NCBI RefSeq assembly: GCF_000513195.1
Contig: NZ_CBVI010000024.1
Span: 1 to 64,000 of the forward strand
Source: Bacteroides timonensis
Lineage (GTDB): Bacteria > Bacteroidota > Bacteroidia > Bacteroidales > Bacteroidaceae
Length of the DNA: 64,000 bases
Reading direction: 5' to 3'
Made by a program: the position numbers and the translations under genes. The notes beneath the pieces were generated by a model. The model saw nothing but the letters and a program-made list of their open reading frames with translations, had not been told where the DNA came from and did no database searches. Positions 26,526 through 35,170 of this stretch are shown here, in pieces; the first letter of the stretch is position 1; each line of letters begins with the position of its first letter.

Positions 26526-28871
26526 ATGGGGACTAAGATTATAAAGTACTTCAAACAACTGTCTATCACCAGAAAAGTAATACTCATACTTATTACAATT
26601 CTGGTGATAGCCTATATCTTTTGCCTCCCCCGGCAACTTTTCCATGTGCCCTACTCCACCGTCGTCACTGACCGGAACGGTGAATTACTGGGCGCACGCA
26701 TTGCATCCGACGGTCAATGGCGCTTTCCACCCCGGACCACTACTCCGGAGAAAATAAAGCAATGCCTCATCACTTTCGAAGACAGGCATTTCCATCACCA
26801 TTGGGGAGTCAATCCTGTCTCCATTGGCAGAGCCGCCTACCAAAACCTAAAGAATAAGCGCATTGTAAGTGGAGGAAGTACCCTCACCATGCAAACGATC
26901 CGTCTGGCAAGAAACGAATCGCGTACTTTTGGAGAAAAGTTCATAGAAATGATCCTGGCCACCCGACTTGAGTTTCGCGCTTCAAAAGAGAAAATCCTGT
27001 CCATGTACATTTCACATGCTCCTTTCGGAGGAAACGTAGTAGGGCTCGATGCCGCTGCCTGGCGATATTTCGGACATCCCGCCGAAGAACTGTCCTGGGC
27101 AGAAGCAGCCATGCTGGCAGTACTTCCAAACGCACCCGCCATGATTCATCTCTCCAAATCACGACAATTATTACTTAATAAAAGAAACCGTCTGCTAAAA
27201 CAACTATATGCACGAAAGATTATAGATAACTCCACTTACGAACTGGCTATCAGCGAACCACTCCCCGACGAGCCTCACCCACTCCCCCAAACCGCTCCCC
27301 ATCTGGTCAGTCGCTTCTATCAGGAACGAAACGGAAAATATTCCGTATCAACCATCGACAGGGGTATTCAAACCCAAATAGAGAACGCAGCCGAACGTTG
27401 GAGCAATGAATTTAACCGGAGTGATATACGCAACCTGGCAATTCTGGTGATTGATATCCGAACCAATCAGGTTGTGGCTTATTGCGGCAATGTCAATTTC
27501 GAACGGAAGCAAGCCGGTAACCAGGTAGATGTTATTCAGGCACCCAGAAGCACGGGAAGTATTCTGAAACCATTTTTATATTACGCCATGTTGCAGGAAG
27601 GCAGTCTGCTACCTCATACGCTACTGCCCGATATACCGGTTAATATTAATGGCTTTACACCTCAAAACTTCAGTTTGCAATTCGAAGGTGCTGTTCCTGC
27701 TTCGGAAGCGCTTGCACGTTCATTGAATATTCCGGCAGTGACGATGCTACAAAGATATGGTGTTCCCAAGTTTCATACTTTTCTGAGGCAAATAGGCTTA
27801 AAAACAATCAACCGCCCGGCTTCCCATTATGGTTTATCACTCATTCTGGGCGGAGCGGAAGCTACCCTGTGGGATGTGACAAATGCGTATGCTTACATGG
27901 GGCGGAGTTTATTGCAGCTTCCACAAACAGAATGTAGTTTGCTGCTTGCGGACGCTGAAGGATCAGGAGAACCAGAAGTCTTCGCTTCGGAAAAATCGAC
28001 GGATACTTTCCAACCGGGAGCCGTATGGCAAACCTTCAATGCGCTAACCGAGGTGAATCGTCCCGAAGAAATAGACTGGAAATCAATCCCCTCCATGCAC
28101 CCCATTGCCTGGAAGACCGGAACAAGCCACGGATTCCGCGATGCCTGGGCTGTAGGAGTCACCCCTCACTACGCCGTAGGTGTGTGGGTAGGAAATGCTA
28201 CAGGAGAAGGTAAACCTGGTCTTGTAGGAGCACGGACAGCTGGTCCGGTTTTGTTTGATGTATTTAGTCTGCTACCTCCGACACGGTGGTTCAGGCGTCC
28301 GGGAGATGTCTTTGTCAAGGCTGAGATATGCCGGAAATCCGGACACTTGAAGGGTAGGTTTTGCGAAGAAACAGATACTTTACTGATTCTTCCTGCCGGA
28401 CTAAAGACGGAAGCTTGCCCTTATCATCACCTTATCACCCTTTCAGCCGATGAAACTCACCGTATCTACGAGAATTGCGCAAATTTGGAACCAACTATCC
28501 AGAAGTCCTGGTTCACTTTGCCACCTGTATGGGAATGGTATTACAAACAGCATCATCCGGAATACAATCCGCTCCCTCCCTTCAAACCGGGCTGCGGAGA
28601 GGATGCATTGCAACCCATGCAATTCATCTATCCATCTATGAATGCCCATATTGTGTTACCTAAACAAATGGATGGAAGTCCGGGCTTTCTAACCGCCGAA
28701 CTGGCCCACGGCAATCCGAGTACCACCATCTTCTGGCACCTTGATAACACTTATCTTACCCATACACAGGACTTTCATAAGATCTCCTTGCAACCCACGC
28801 CCGGAAAACATTCACTAACAGCGATAGACGAAGCAGGAAATACAGTAACCACTACATTTTATATCAATTAG
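26526..28871 (+). CDS. pbpC: Penicillin-binding protein 1C
   Basis: A 781-residue class A PBP. One membrane helix near residues 18-35 is followed by the glycosyltransferase domain (EDRHFHHHWG near 85, GGSTLTMQ near 116). The transpeptidase domain has SILK as the SxxK motif near 344 and KTGTSHGFRDAW near 530, and a C-terminal BiPBP-type domain closes the protein. It polymerises glycan strands and is expected to bind the cell wall in the periplasm. Pairing with the alpha-2-macroglobulin gene is conserved in many bacteria. The start at 26526 follows the upstream stop by 9 nt. Confidence 0.93.
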   Translation: MGTKIIKYFKQLSITRKVILILITILVIAYIFCLPRQLFHVPYSTVVTDRNGELLGARIASDGQWRFPPRTTTPEKIKQCLITFEDRHFHHHWGVNPVSIGRAAYQNLKNKRIVSGGSTLTMQTIRLARNESRTFGEKFIEMILATRLEFRASKEKILSMYISHAPFGGNVVGLDAAAWRYFGHPAEELSWAEAAMLAVLPNAPAMIHLSKSRQLLLNKRNRLLKQLYARKIIDNSTYELAISEPLPDEPHPLPQTAPHLVSRFYQERNGKYSVSTIDRGIQTQIENAAERWSNEFNRSDIRNLAILVIDIRTNQVVAYCGNVNFERKQAGNQVDVIQAPRSTGSILKPFLYYAMLQEGSLLPHTLLPDIPVNINGFTPQNFSLQFEGAVPASEALARSLNIPAVTMLQRYGVPKFHTFLRQIGLKTINRPASHYGLSLILGGAEATLWDVTNAYAYMGRSLLQLPQTECSLLLADAEGSGEPEVFASEKSTDTFQPGAVWQTFNALTEVNRPEEIDWKSIPSMHPIAWKTGTSHGFRDAWAVGVTPHYAVGVWVGNATGEGKPGLVGARTAGPVLFDVFSLLPPTRWFRRPGDVFVKAEICRKSGHLKGRFCEETDTLLILPAGLKTEACPYHHLITLSADETHRIYENCANLEPTIQKSWFTLPPVWEWYYKQHHPEYNPLPPFKPGCGEDALQPMQFIYPSMNAHIVLPKQMDGSPGFLTAELAHGNPSTTIFWHLDNTYLTHTQDFHKISLQPTPGKHSLTAIDEAGNTVTTTFYIN

Positions 28872-28902
28872 GGTTAATGAAACCGATTTTCCTAAAGACA
28901 GG

Positions 28903-29012
28903 TACGCGGACGACACGGATTGGGCGGACGAACGCGGATTTTTAATTCATTAATATTATTGTGCAATTCTTCTTTATCCGCGTTCGTCCGCCCAATCCGT
29001 GTCGTCCGCGTA
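28903..29012. repeat. 37-bp perfect inverted repeat with 36-nt loop
   Basis: Bases 28903-28939 and 28976-29012 are exact reverse complements. The arms are GC-rich (CGCGGACGACACGG type) against an AT-rich loop and surroundings. It lies 31 nt after pbpC and could act as a terminator or as a mobile palindromic element. The rest of the 28872-29265 gap holds only promoter-like words. Confidence 0.9.
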
Positions 29013-29117
29013 TCCATCCCCCTTGAACAGGTGGTGTTTTTGTACAAAAAGATTCCATTTTAGTCTTTTTAATGAAAATACCTAAAAGAAGTGAGTGCAT
29101 AGTTACCAAAAAGTGGC

Positions 29118-29125
29118 TACATTTG
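29118..29125 (+). promoter_or_regulatory. Candidate -7 element upstream of the NagB-like gene
   Basis: TACATTTG fits TAnnTTTG. A second match, TATATTTG, is at 29206-29213. Neither has a TTG at the right spacing, so which one is used is unclear. Confidence 0.35.
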
Positions 29126-29265
29126 TATCCCGAAACAGTGTCAGAAGAAAACACCTTGTTCCGAAAAACAACCCCAACACTAGAATTAGTGAACATTGTT
29201 TTTTGTATATTTGTTAAATCTTAGAAGCGACAAGCTTTAATCAATTTATTAATACCAATTAAGTT

Positions 29266-31257
29266 ATGAAAACCAATCTTAGTTCTCAAATCACTCTCAA
29301 CAGAGTCTCCCCCAGGTATTACAGGCCTGAGAATGCATTTGAAAGGTCGGTATTGACCCGACTGGAAAAAATCCCAACCGACATCTACGAATCGGCAGAG
29401 GAAGGCGCCAACCACGTTGCCTACGAAATAGCTCAACTTATTCGTGATAAACAGAAAGCCGGACGCTTCTGCGTATTGGCATTACCGGGCGGTAATTCTC
29501 CCCGCAACGTATACTCAGCCCTTATCCGTATACATAAAGAGGAAGGTTTGAGTTTCCGCAACGTTATCATATTCAACCTTTACGAATATTATCCTCTTAC
29601 ATCAGATGCCATCAACAGCAACCTGAATGCCTTGAAGGAAATGTTCCTTGATCATGTGGACGTTGACAAGCAGAATATCTTTAGCCCGGACGGTACAATT
29701 CCTAAAGATACCATCTTTGAATATTGCCGCCTGTACGAGCAACGCATCGAAAGTTTCGGCGGATTGGATGCCGTATTACTGGGTATCGGGCGCGTAGGTA
29801 ACATTGGTTTCAACGAACCGGGTTCCCGCCTGAACTCCACCACCCGTTTGATTTTACTGGACAACGATTCACGCAATGAAGCATCCAAAATGTTCGGTAG
29901 CATCGAAAGCACTCCGATCAGCTCCATAACAATGGGTGTTTCTACCATCCTGGCTGCCAAGAAAATCTATCTGATGGCATGGGGTGAAGACAAAGCCAAA
30001 ATGGTAAAAGAGTGCGTAGAAGGTACTGTAACAGATACCATTCCGGCATCTTTCCTGCAAACTCACAACAATGCTCATGTAGTTATCGACCTTTCTGCTG
30101 CCGGTAACCTGACACGTATCCACCGTCCATGGTTAGTGACTTCCTGCGAATGGAACGACAAACTGATTCGTAGCGCCATCGTCTGGTTGTGTCAACTGAC
30201 AGGCAAGCCGATCCTGAAACTGACAAACAAGGATTACAATGAAAATGGTTTGAGCGAACTGCTGGCTCTGTTTGGTTCGGCATATAATGTGAATATCAAG
30301 ATCTTCAACGATCTGCAACATACCATCACCGGATGGCCGGGTGGTAAACCGAATGCGGACGATACCTATCGTCCCGAACGTGCGAAACCGTATCCGAAAC
30401 GTATCGTTGTATTCTCTCCGCATCCCGATGATGACGTAATCTCCATGGGTGGTACAATCCGCCGCTTGGTAGAACAAAAGCATGACGTACACGTGGCTTA
30501 CGAAACTTCCGGTAACATTGCCGTAGGTGACGAAGAAGTAATCCGCTTCCTGCATTTCATCAATGGTTTCAACCAGATCTTCAATAATAGCGAAGACAAG
30601 GTAGTTGTTGATAAATATGCAGAAATCCGTAAATTCCTGAAAGAGAAGAAAGACGGTGACATCGATACACGGGACATCCTCACAATTAAGGGTTTGATAC
30701 GTCGTGGTGAAGCGCGCACCGCTTGTACGTACAATAATATACCTCTGGATCATTGCCACTTCCTTGACCTGCCGTTCTACGAAACTGGCAGAATACAGAA
30801 AGGTCCGTTGACCGAAGCTGATGTGGAAATTGTACGTAACCTGCTGCGTGAAGTGAAACCTCATCAAATATTCGTTGCCGGTGACCTCGCCGATCCGCAT
30901 GGCACACACCGTGTCTGCACAGATGCCGTATTTGCTGCTATTGATCTGGAAAAAGAAGAAGGTGCAAAATGGTTGAAAGATTGCCGTATTTGGATGTATC
31001 GTGGTGCATGGGCCGAGTGGGAAATTGAAAACATTGAAATGGCAGTACCTATCAGTCCGGAAGAACTGCGTGCAAAACGTAATTCAATCCTGAAACACCA
31101 GTCTCAGATGGAAAGTGCACCATTCCTGGGCAACGACGAACGTTTGTTCTGGCAACGCAGTGAAGACCGCAATCGTGGTACCGCCGCATTGTATGACAAT
31201 CTCGGTTTGGCATCTTACGAGGCAATGGAAGCATTCGTGGAATATATTCCGCTGTAA
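29266..31257 (+). CDS. NagB-like / PIG-L (LmbE) deacetylase fusion
   Basis: A 663-residue fusion. Residues 1-300 resemble glucosamine-6-phosphate deaminase, and residues 380-660 are a PIG-L/LmbE de-N-acetylase with the zinc motif PHPDDD near 386 and a later His in DPHGTHR. The NagB-like half is unusual. Where E. coli NagB has MDEY (Asp72) and NDGHIAFNEP (Asp141, His143), this protein has LYEY and RVGNIGFNEP, so those three active-site residues are replaced while Glu148 is kept. The PIG-L half is the likelier active part. Bacteroides annotations usually call it nagB. A strong terminator follows. Confidence 0.82.
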   Translation: MKTNLSSQITLNRVSPRYYRPENAFERSVLTRLEKIPTDIYESAEEGANHVAYEIAQLIRDKQKAGRFCVLALPGGNSPRNVYSALIRIHKEEGLSFRNVIIFNLYEYYPLTSDAINSNLNALKEMFLDHVDVDKQNIFSPDGTIPKDTIFEYCRLYEQRIESFGGLDAVLLGIGRVGNIGFNEPGSRLNSTTRLILLDNDSRNEASKMFGSIESTPISSITMGVSTILAAKKIYLMAWGEDKAKMVKECVEGTVTDTIPASFLQTHNNAHVVIDLSAAGNLTRIHRPWLVTSCEWNDKLIRSAIVWLCQLTGKPILKLTNKDYNENGLSELLALFGSAYNVNIKIFNDLQHTITGWPGGKPNADDTYRPERAKPYPKRIVVFSPHPDDDVISMGGTIRRLVEQKHDVHVAYETSGNIAVGDEEVIRFLHFINGFNQIFNNSEDKVVVDKYAEIRKFLKEKKDGDIDTRDILTIKGLIRRGEARTACTYNNIPLDHCHFLDLPFYETGRIQKGPLTEADVEIVRNLLREVKPHQIFVAGDLADPHGTHRVCTDAVFAAIDLEKEEGAKWLKDCRIWMYRGAWAEWEIENIEMAVPISPEELRAKRNSILKHQSQMESAPFLGNDERLFWQRSEDRNRGTAALYDNLGLASYEAMEAFVEYIPL

Positions 31258-31280
31258 TCAACTGACCATATAATAAAGAA

Positions 31281-31314
31281 AAAAGGTTGCAATGTCAAAA
31301 CATTGCAACCTTTT
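31281..31314. terminator. Bidirectional intrinsic terminator
   Basis: AAAAGGTTGCAATG (31281-31294) pairs with 31301-31314 over a short loop, flanked by A-run and T-run. It lies between the convergent NagB-like and HU-like genes. Confidence 0.93.
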
Positions 31315-31322
31315 TTTAATGG

Positions 31323-31802
31323 TTAACCCAACGGATTCTCATCCAAGCCTCCGCCACTACCGGAGCCGCCCTCTTCGGAAGAAGAATCACCGGTGGAAGC
31401 AACTTGGAGTTCTTCCCAAAAGACATTGGATTCATTCACCATGGAGCGAGTGGTCACCTGACTACTCACATTACGGTGAACTTCAGGAATAAAGCGAACA
31501 CGTATACCCTTTATTTGCTTGGCACTCACCTCCTTCGGTGAAGCCACCCCATTTTTGTTGGTAGCAGCAGTGTAATAAAAAGTTCCTACCCCATCCAGTT
31601 TCACCGTACGTCCGTCAGCCATATAGTCGCCCAATACGCCTCCTAAGTTCTTCACAATTGCATAAGCATCACCCGGTGTTACAGTGGAAACAAATGCTAA
31701 CTTTGCAGCAATCTGATCAGTAGTTACCGGTTTGCCTACTGTAACGGATTGAGGATACCATAAGCCATTGATTGGCTGCTGCTGTTTCTTAAAAAATGCC
31801 AT
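31323..31802 (-). CDS. HU-like DNA-binding protein (second paralogue)
   Basis: A 159-residue HU-like protein of Bacteroides type. The N-terminal segment (WYPQSVTVGKPVTTDQIAAKLA) differs from the copy at 3292, but the core strand VKLDGVGTFYYT and the tail GGGLDENPLG match its layout. The family binds DNA, and copies often sit beside variable or mobile loci. It is a single-gene transcript: a consensus promoter lies upstream and the bidirectional terminator follows. Its relation to the recombinase and hsdS locus next door is unknown. Confidence 0.82.
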   Translation of the reverse strand: MAFFKKQQQPINGLWYPQSVTVGKPVTTDQIAAKLAFVSTVTPGDAYAIVKNLGGVLGDYMADGRTVKLDGVGTFYYTAATNKNGVASPKEVSAKQIKGIRVRFIPEVHRNVSSQVTTRSMVNESNVFWEELQVASTGDSSSEEGGSGSGGGLDENPLG

Positions 31803-31971
31803 AATAATAATGTATTAAATTGATAATATTGTTGCAGTGAACCAGTCATCCCTGCCTTGACCTACCTGTTTATAGCGAACAGCCCGAAATCGCATCGCAT
31901 ATATAAGGAAGAAGAAAAGATTGCCGCGAGGCCCCGGCGGAAACGTTTTTCCTTCCTCAAATCCGATATTG

Positions 31972-32002
31972 CAAAGTTAGGGCGGCGAGAAGGCAAAAGC
32001 AA
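31972..32002 (-). promoter_or_regulatory. Promoter of the HU-like gene
   Basis: On the minus strand, TTG (32002-32000) and TAACTTTG (31979-31972) are 20 nt apart, an exact Bacteroides promoter. The leader to the ATG at 31802 would be about 160 nt. Confidence 0.75.
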
Positions 32003-32296
32003 GAAAATGGCATCTACAACCGGCTTCTATAAAGCACTGTAACACAACACAATACAAAAGCCAGATCTCTACAAGGCTTATCAAGAACTCGAAATGAGAA
32101 ATAATGGGAAAAGACATAAATGCAGGAGGATCTCTACAGCGCATACACATAAATAGCTGATAATGAGATATGCGTTTTTTCAGTGTGTCTACAATGCCCT
32201 CTTATTTGAAAACTTCGAAAGACATATTACCTACATCTATAAAATTCCCCAATACCTATTTTGATCAGTACCGTGACATCGGCTATATGGTTGATA
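32003..32296. other. Intergenic region without recognised gene
   Basis: The stretch between the HU promoter and the recombinase stop shows no credible gene, terminator or repeat. A 61-codon frame at 31857-32042 overlaps the promoter and looks non-coding. Confidence 0.5.
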
Positions 32297-33223
32297 TTAT
32301 TTGCCCAAAGACTTTAGCATTTTATTAATGCACTTTTTCTTCTGTTCCATATTGGGATGTACATAGAGGTTTAGAGTTGTGCTGATATTAGAATGCCCCA
32401 ATATTACACTAACTGTTTTATAGTCGCAATTGCTCTCAATGCACCGAGTAGCAAAAGAATGGCGCAACCCATGAAATTTCAGTTGTGGCATTTTCAGTTG
32501 CTCCATAAGTTTCTTATAGTAGTTACGATAGGTACGTGGCTCCGTTGGCTCATTCTCATTCGTCAGCACATAGAAATCATCATTGACCACCTTCTTTAGT
32601 GGTTTAACGATAGATAGTAATTCCTTACTCATGGGAATCTCACGAAATGAGTTTTGGGTCTTGGGCGTGTTGATGACAAGTTCTGTATGTTTTGTTTCCC
32701 CTTCTATCACATAGATACGCTCGATAGTTCGCTGAACTGTGACTGTCCCTGTGTTTACGTCTATATCAGACCATTTTAAAGCGCATATTTCACCTATTCG
32801 CAAACCTGTGCTTAGACATACATAAATACCCAAATTTCTAAAAGTGAAGTTATCATGAATAAAATCTAATATCTTTTTATGGTTTTGAACGGTCAATACT
32901 TCAATCTCCTTGTTTGATTGCACCGTTGGATATTTTATATCCCACTCATAATAATTCATCCATTCATTTTTTACCCCAAACTTCATCACCATTTTTAGTA
33001 CAATTAAAATGTCCTTAATGGATTTGGCACTTAGTCCGGTATCCAACTTTTCCAAGACGAATGCCTGAACATGTTTTTCACTCAGCTCACAACTTTCACC
33101 AAAGGAAGGTAAAATGTGATTCTCCAGAATCAACATATATGTTGCAAATGTTGATTGCTTTACATACGGTCGCTTTTCAACTTTCCAAGCATCCGCAATT
33201 TTTCTAATTGTTTTATTTGTCAT
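32297..33223 (-). CDS. Tyrosine recombinase (hsdS invertase)
   Basis: A 308-residue tyrosine recombinase with an N-terminal SAM-like core-binding domain (residues 1-105). The catalytic domain shows Arg in GLRIGEICALKW, HGLRHSFATR (His-x-x-Arg), LGHSNISTTLNLYVH with the final His, and the Tyr nucleophile. It lies 50 bp from the 40-bp repeat of the hsdS cassettes. In Bacteroides such enzymes invert type I specificity genes, so it is the likely catalyst here; that assignment is inferred from position. It is intact and reads away from the cassettes. Confidence 0.88.
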   Translation of the reverse strand: MTNKTIRKIADAWKVEKRPYVKQSTFATYMLILENHILPSFGESCELSEKHVQAFVLEKLDTGLSAKSIKDILIVLKMVMKFGVKNEWMNYYEWDIKYPTVQSNKEIEVLTVQNHKKILDFIHDNFTFRNLGIYVCLSTGLRIGEICALKWSDIDVNTGTVTVQRTIERIYVIEGETKHTELVINTPKTQNSFREIPMSKELLSIVKPLKKVVNDDFYVLTNENEPTEPRTYRNYYKKLMEQLKMPQLKFHGLRHSFATRCIESNCDYKTVSVILGHSNISTTLNLYVHPNMEQKKKCINKMLKSLGK

Positions 33224-33272
33224 ACTAATTCTAAATTAGGTACTCTATAATTAGAGAAATATAATCATTTTA

Positions 33273-33312
33273 GTTCCAATTTTGAGATTTCCGGGGTTTA
33301 CTGGGGAGTGGA
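33273..33312. repeat. 40-bp inverted repeat, silent side (pairs with 38096-38135)
   Basis: It begins GTTCCAATTTTGAGATTTCC and is identical, inverted, to 38096-38135. It encodes the shared VPILRFPGFTGEW start of the specificity proteins. Recombination here would exchange the whole coding part of hsdS behind the resident promoter and start codon. Confidence 0.93.
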
Positions 33313-34394
33313 GACAAGATTTAATGGAAAACGTTACTGAAAGAATTGGTGATGGTATTCATTCAACTCCAACATATAATGAATATGGCGATTATTTCTT
33401 TATTAATGGGAATAATTTAGTTGATGGAAAAATCAAGATTTTCAATAACACACAAAAGGTTACAAAAGAAGAAGCATTAAAACAAAATGCGAATGTCTTA
33501 TGTGACAATTCACTACTACTCTCTATTAATGGCACTATTGGTAATGTTGCTATATATAACAATGAGCGTATAATGCTTGGGAAAAGTGCATGCTACATAA
33601 ATCCTAGTGCGAAAATTCTTCGAGACTTTCTTTTCTTTTACTTGCAGAATAGCAAAATACAAAAGTATTTTATATTGGAGCTCACAGGTTCAACCATAAA
33701 GAATCTATCTCTTACGTCAATAAAGAATACAAAATTAAGACTGCCAAGTATTCAAGAGCAAGCTAAAATAGCAAAACTGCTTCGTGCGATAGACGAGCGA
33801 ATTGCTACCCAAAACAAAATCATTGAGGATTTGAAGAAACTAAAGTCTGCAATTTCAGAAAAGCTTTTCAAGTCCGCAATTGGAGAGATCGTAACCTTGA
33901 GAGAAATATGTGATATAATTAAAGGAAAGCAAATCAATGGCGAATATCTCAAAGACAGTGGCAAATACTATGTAATGAATGGAGGCACAGAGCCTTCTGG
34001 ATATTATGAAAATTATAATGTCGAAGCCAACACTATATCAATTAGTGAAGGAGGTAACTCTTGTGGATATGTACAATTCAACTCTTCTCCTTTTTGGAGT
34101 GGGGGACATTGCTATACCATTCAAAACATTAAGGATGTTGTGGATAAAGGCTATCTATACCACTATCTCAAATCTAATGAAGGCTCGATCATGAAGCTCC
34201 GTATCGGATCAGGTCTTCCAAACATTCAGAAAAAGGATCTGGGCGACTATAAGGTACAGATTATAACAATGGATCAACAAAAATCTATTTCTGCTTGCTT
34301 GTCATTGCTTGAAAGAAAAACAGAAATTGAGGAAAATTTATTGTTTGCCTTACAATATGAGAAACAATATCTACTCCGCCAGATGTTTATATGA
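33282..34394 (+). CDS. hsdS: Silent hsdS cassette A (two target-recognition domains)
   Basis: A 370-codon frame with two target-recognition domains: residues 1-165 and 200-345, separated by the conserved helix ERIATQNKIIEDLKKL and closed by KQYLLRQMFI. It is full length except that it lacks the first dozen residues of the expressed copy (MANTNNNKSLN) and has no ATG; only a TTG is available. No promoter is visible. It is thus a promoterless, startless reservoir copy that becomes expressed after inversion at the 40-bp repeat. Both TRDs differ from those of the expressed gene. Confidence 0.85.
   Translation: MRFPGFTGEWRQDLMENVTERIGDGIHSTPTYNEYGDYFFINGNNLVDGKIKIFNNTQKVTKEEALKQNANVLCDNSLLLSINGTIGNVAIYNNERIMLGKSACYINPSAKILRDFLFFYLQNSKIQKYFILELTGSTIKNLSLTSIKNTKLRLPSIQEQAKIAKLLRAIDERIATQNKIIEDLKKLKSAISEKLFKSAIGEIVTLREICDIIKGKQINGEYLKDSGKYYVMNGGTEPSGYYENYNVEANTISISEGGNSCGYVQFNSSPFWSGGHCYTIQNIKDVVDKGYLYHYLKSNEGSIMKLRIGSGLPNIQKKDLGDYKVQIITMDQQKSISACLSLLERKTEIEENLLFALQYEKQYLLRQMFI
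33798..33827. repeat. 30-bp central inverted repeat, silent side (pairs with 37644-37673)
   Basis: It begins CGAATTGCTACCCAAAACAA and is exactly repeated in inverse orientation at 37644-37673. It encodes the RIATQNKIIE helix between the two TRDs, so recombination here would exchange only the second TRD. Confidence 0.92.
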
Positions 34395-35030
34395 ACATTT
34401 GACGGAGTAGATACTTCTTTTGTGAAGAATATAAATCACAAAGCATATTGCTTTCTATCAAAGAATCTAATGATGTGAGAAGTTTTGTACAATGATTCAT
34501 CGTTGATTTTTCTGGGATTGGAAACGACATACTAAGTATATCTTCACCATTAAGATTCGCTATAGCCCCATTACCGCCTTGCAGAGAATTCAATATATAT
34601 CTACGGTATCTGTTAGTTTGAAATAACCATTTCACAATAGGTTCTTTGGAACGATAGATACCGCAAAAAGCACCAACCGTAATAGGGGATAAGCACTCTC
34701 TATCATAATAAGATGATTTACCAACTAAAGAAGAACTACCATTTGCCATGCAAATAACAATATCTCCACTTTGTAATTGTTGTTCGGCAGACATTTGCTT
34801 GCGCACAAACACAACGTCATTATTATAATCAAGTGAACTTCCGTTGACAATATTGTTAGACCGACAAGTATGCCATCTTCTTCAATAACATCATTACTAC
34901 TGTATGTTAACCCACGAATATATGAGCCTACATCTCTAAGTAACATTTCATTAGAACGAATACTACTTAATAGACTTTCAATAATTGCAGATGCGCAATC
35001 CCTAATTTGATTCGAAAATGCAGATACAAG
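34387..35030 (-). pseudogene. hsdS: Silent hsdS half-cassette B, frameshifted
   Basis: Minus-strand sequence encodes a linker helix (SAIIESLLSSIRSNEM), the TRD start LRDVGSYIRGLTYSSND, and in a second frame VRKQMSAEQQLQSGDIVICMANG through to KKYLLRQMFI. The two frames join near 34860. One missing base turns the expected LVRSNNIVNGSSLDYNND into LVGLTILST. There is no start codon or promoter. It lies convergent with cassette A, and the two overlap by 8 nt in their shared MFI ends. It is a single-TRD reservoir, at present broken. Confidence 0.75.
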
Positions 35031-35170
35031 TCAAGCTAATCAGACGTTTTACGCCTAAAATCATCGCATTTTTTGCGATATTATAAGGTCTCTCTTGTTG
35101 ATACGACAATAATTGAGTATATTTGCCGCAAATATTGCGACGTTATTCGTTGCTTAATGACGCATCAGAT

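Noticed and set aside
31857-32042. 61-codon frame upstream of the HU-like gene
   Set aside because: It overlaps the HU promoter and has no recognisable features or ribosome site.
34725-34946. Independent 73-codon gene
   Set aside because: Its first part continues the hsdS half-cassette B; the rest is the wrong frame after a one-base shift.
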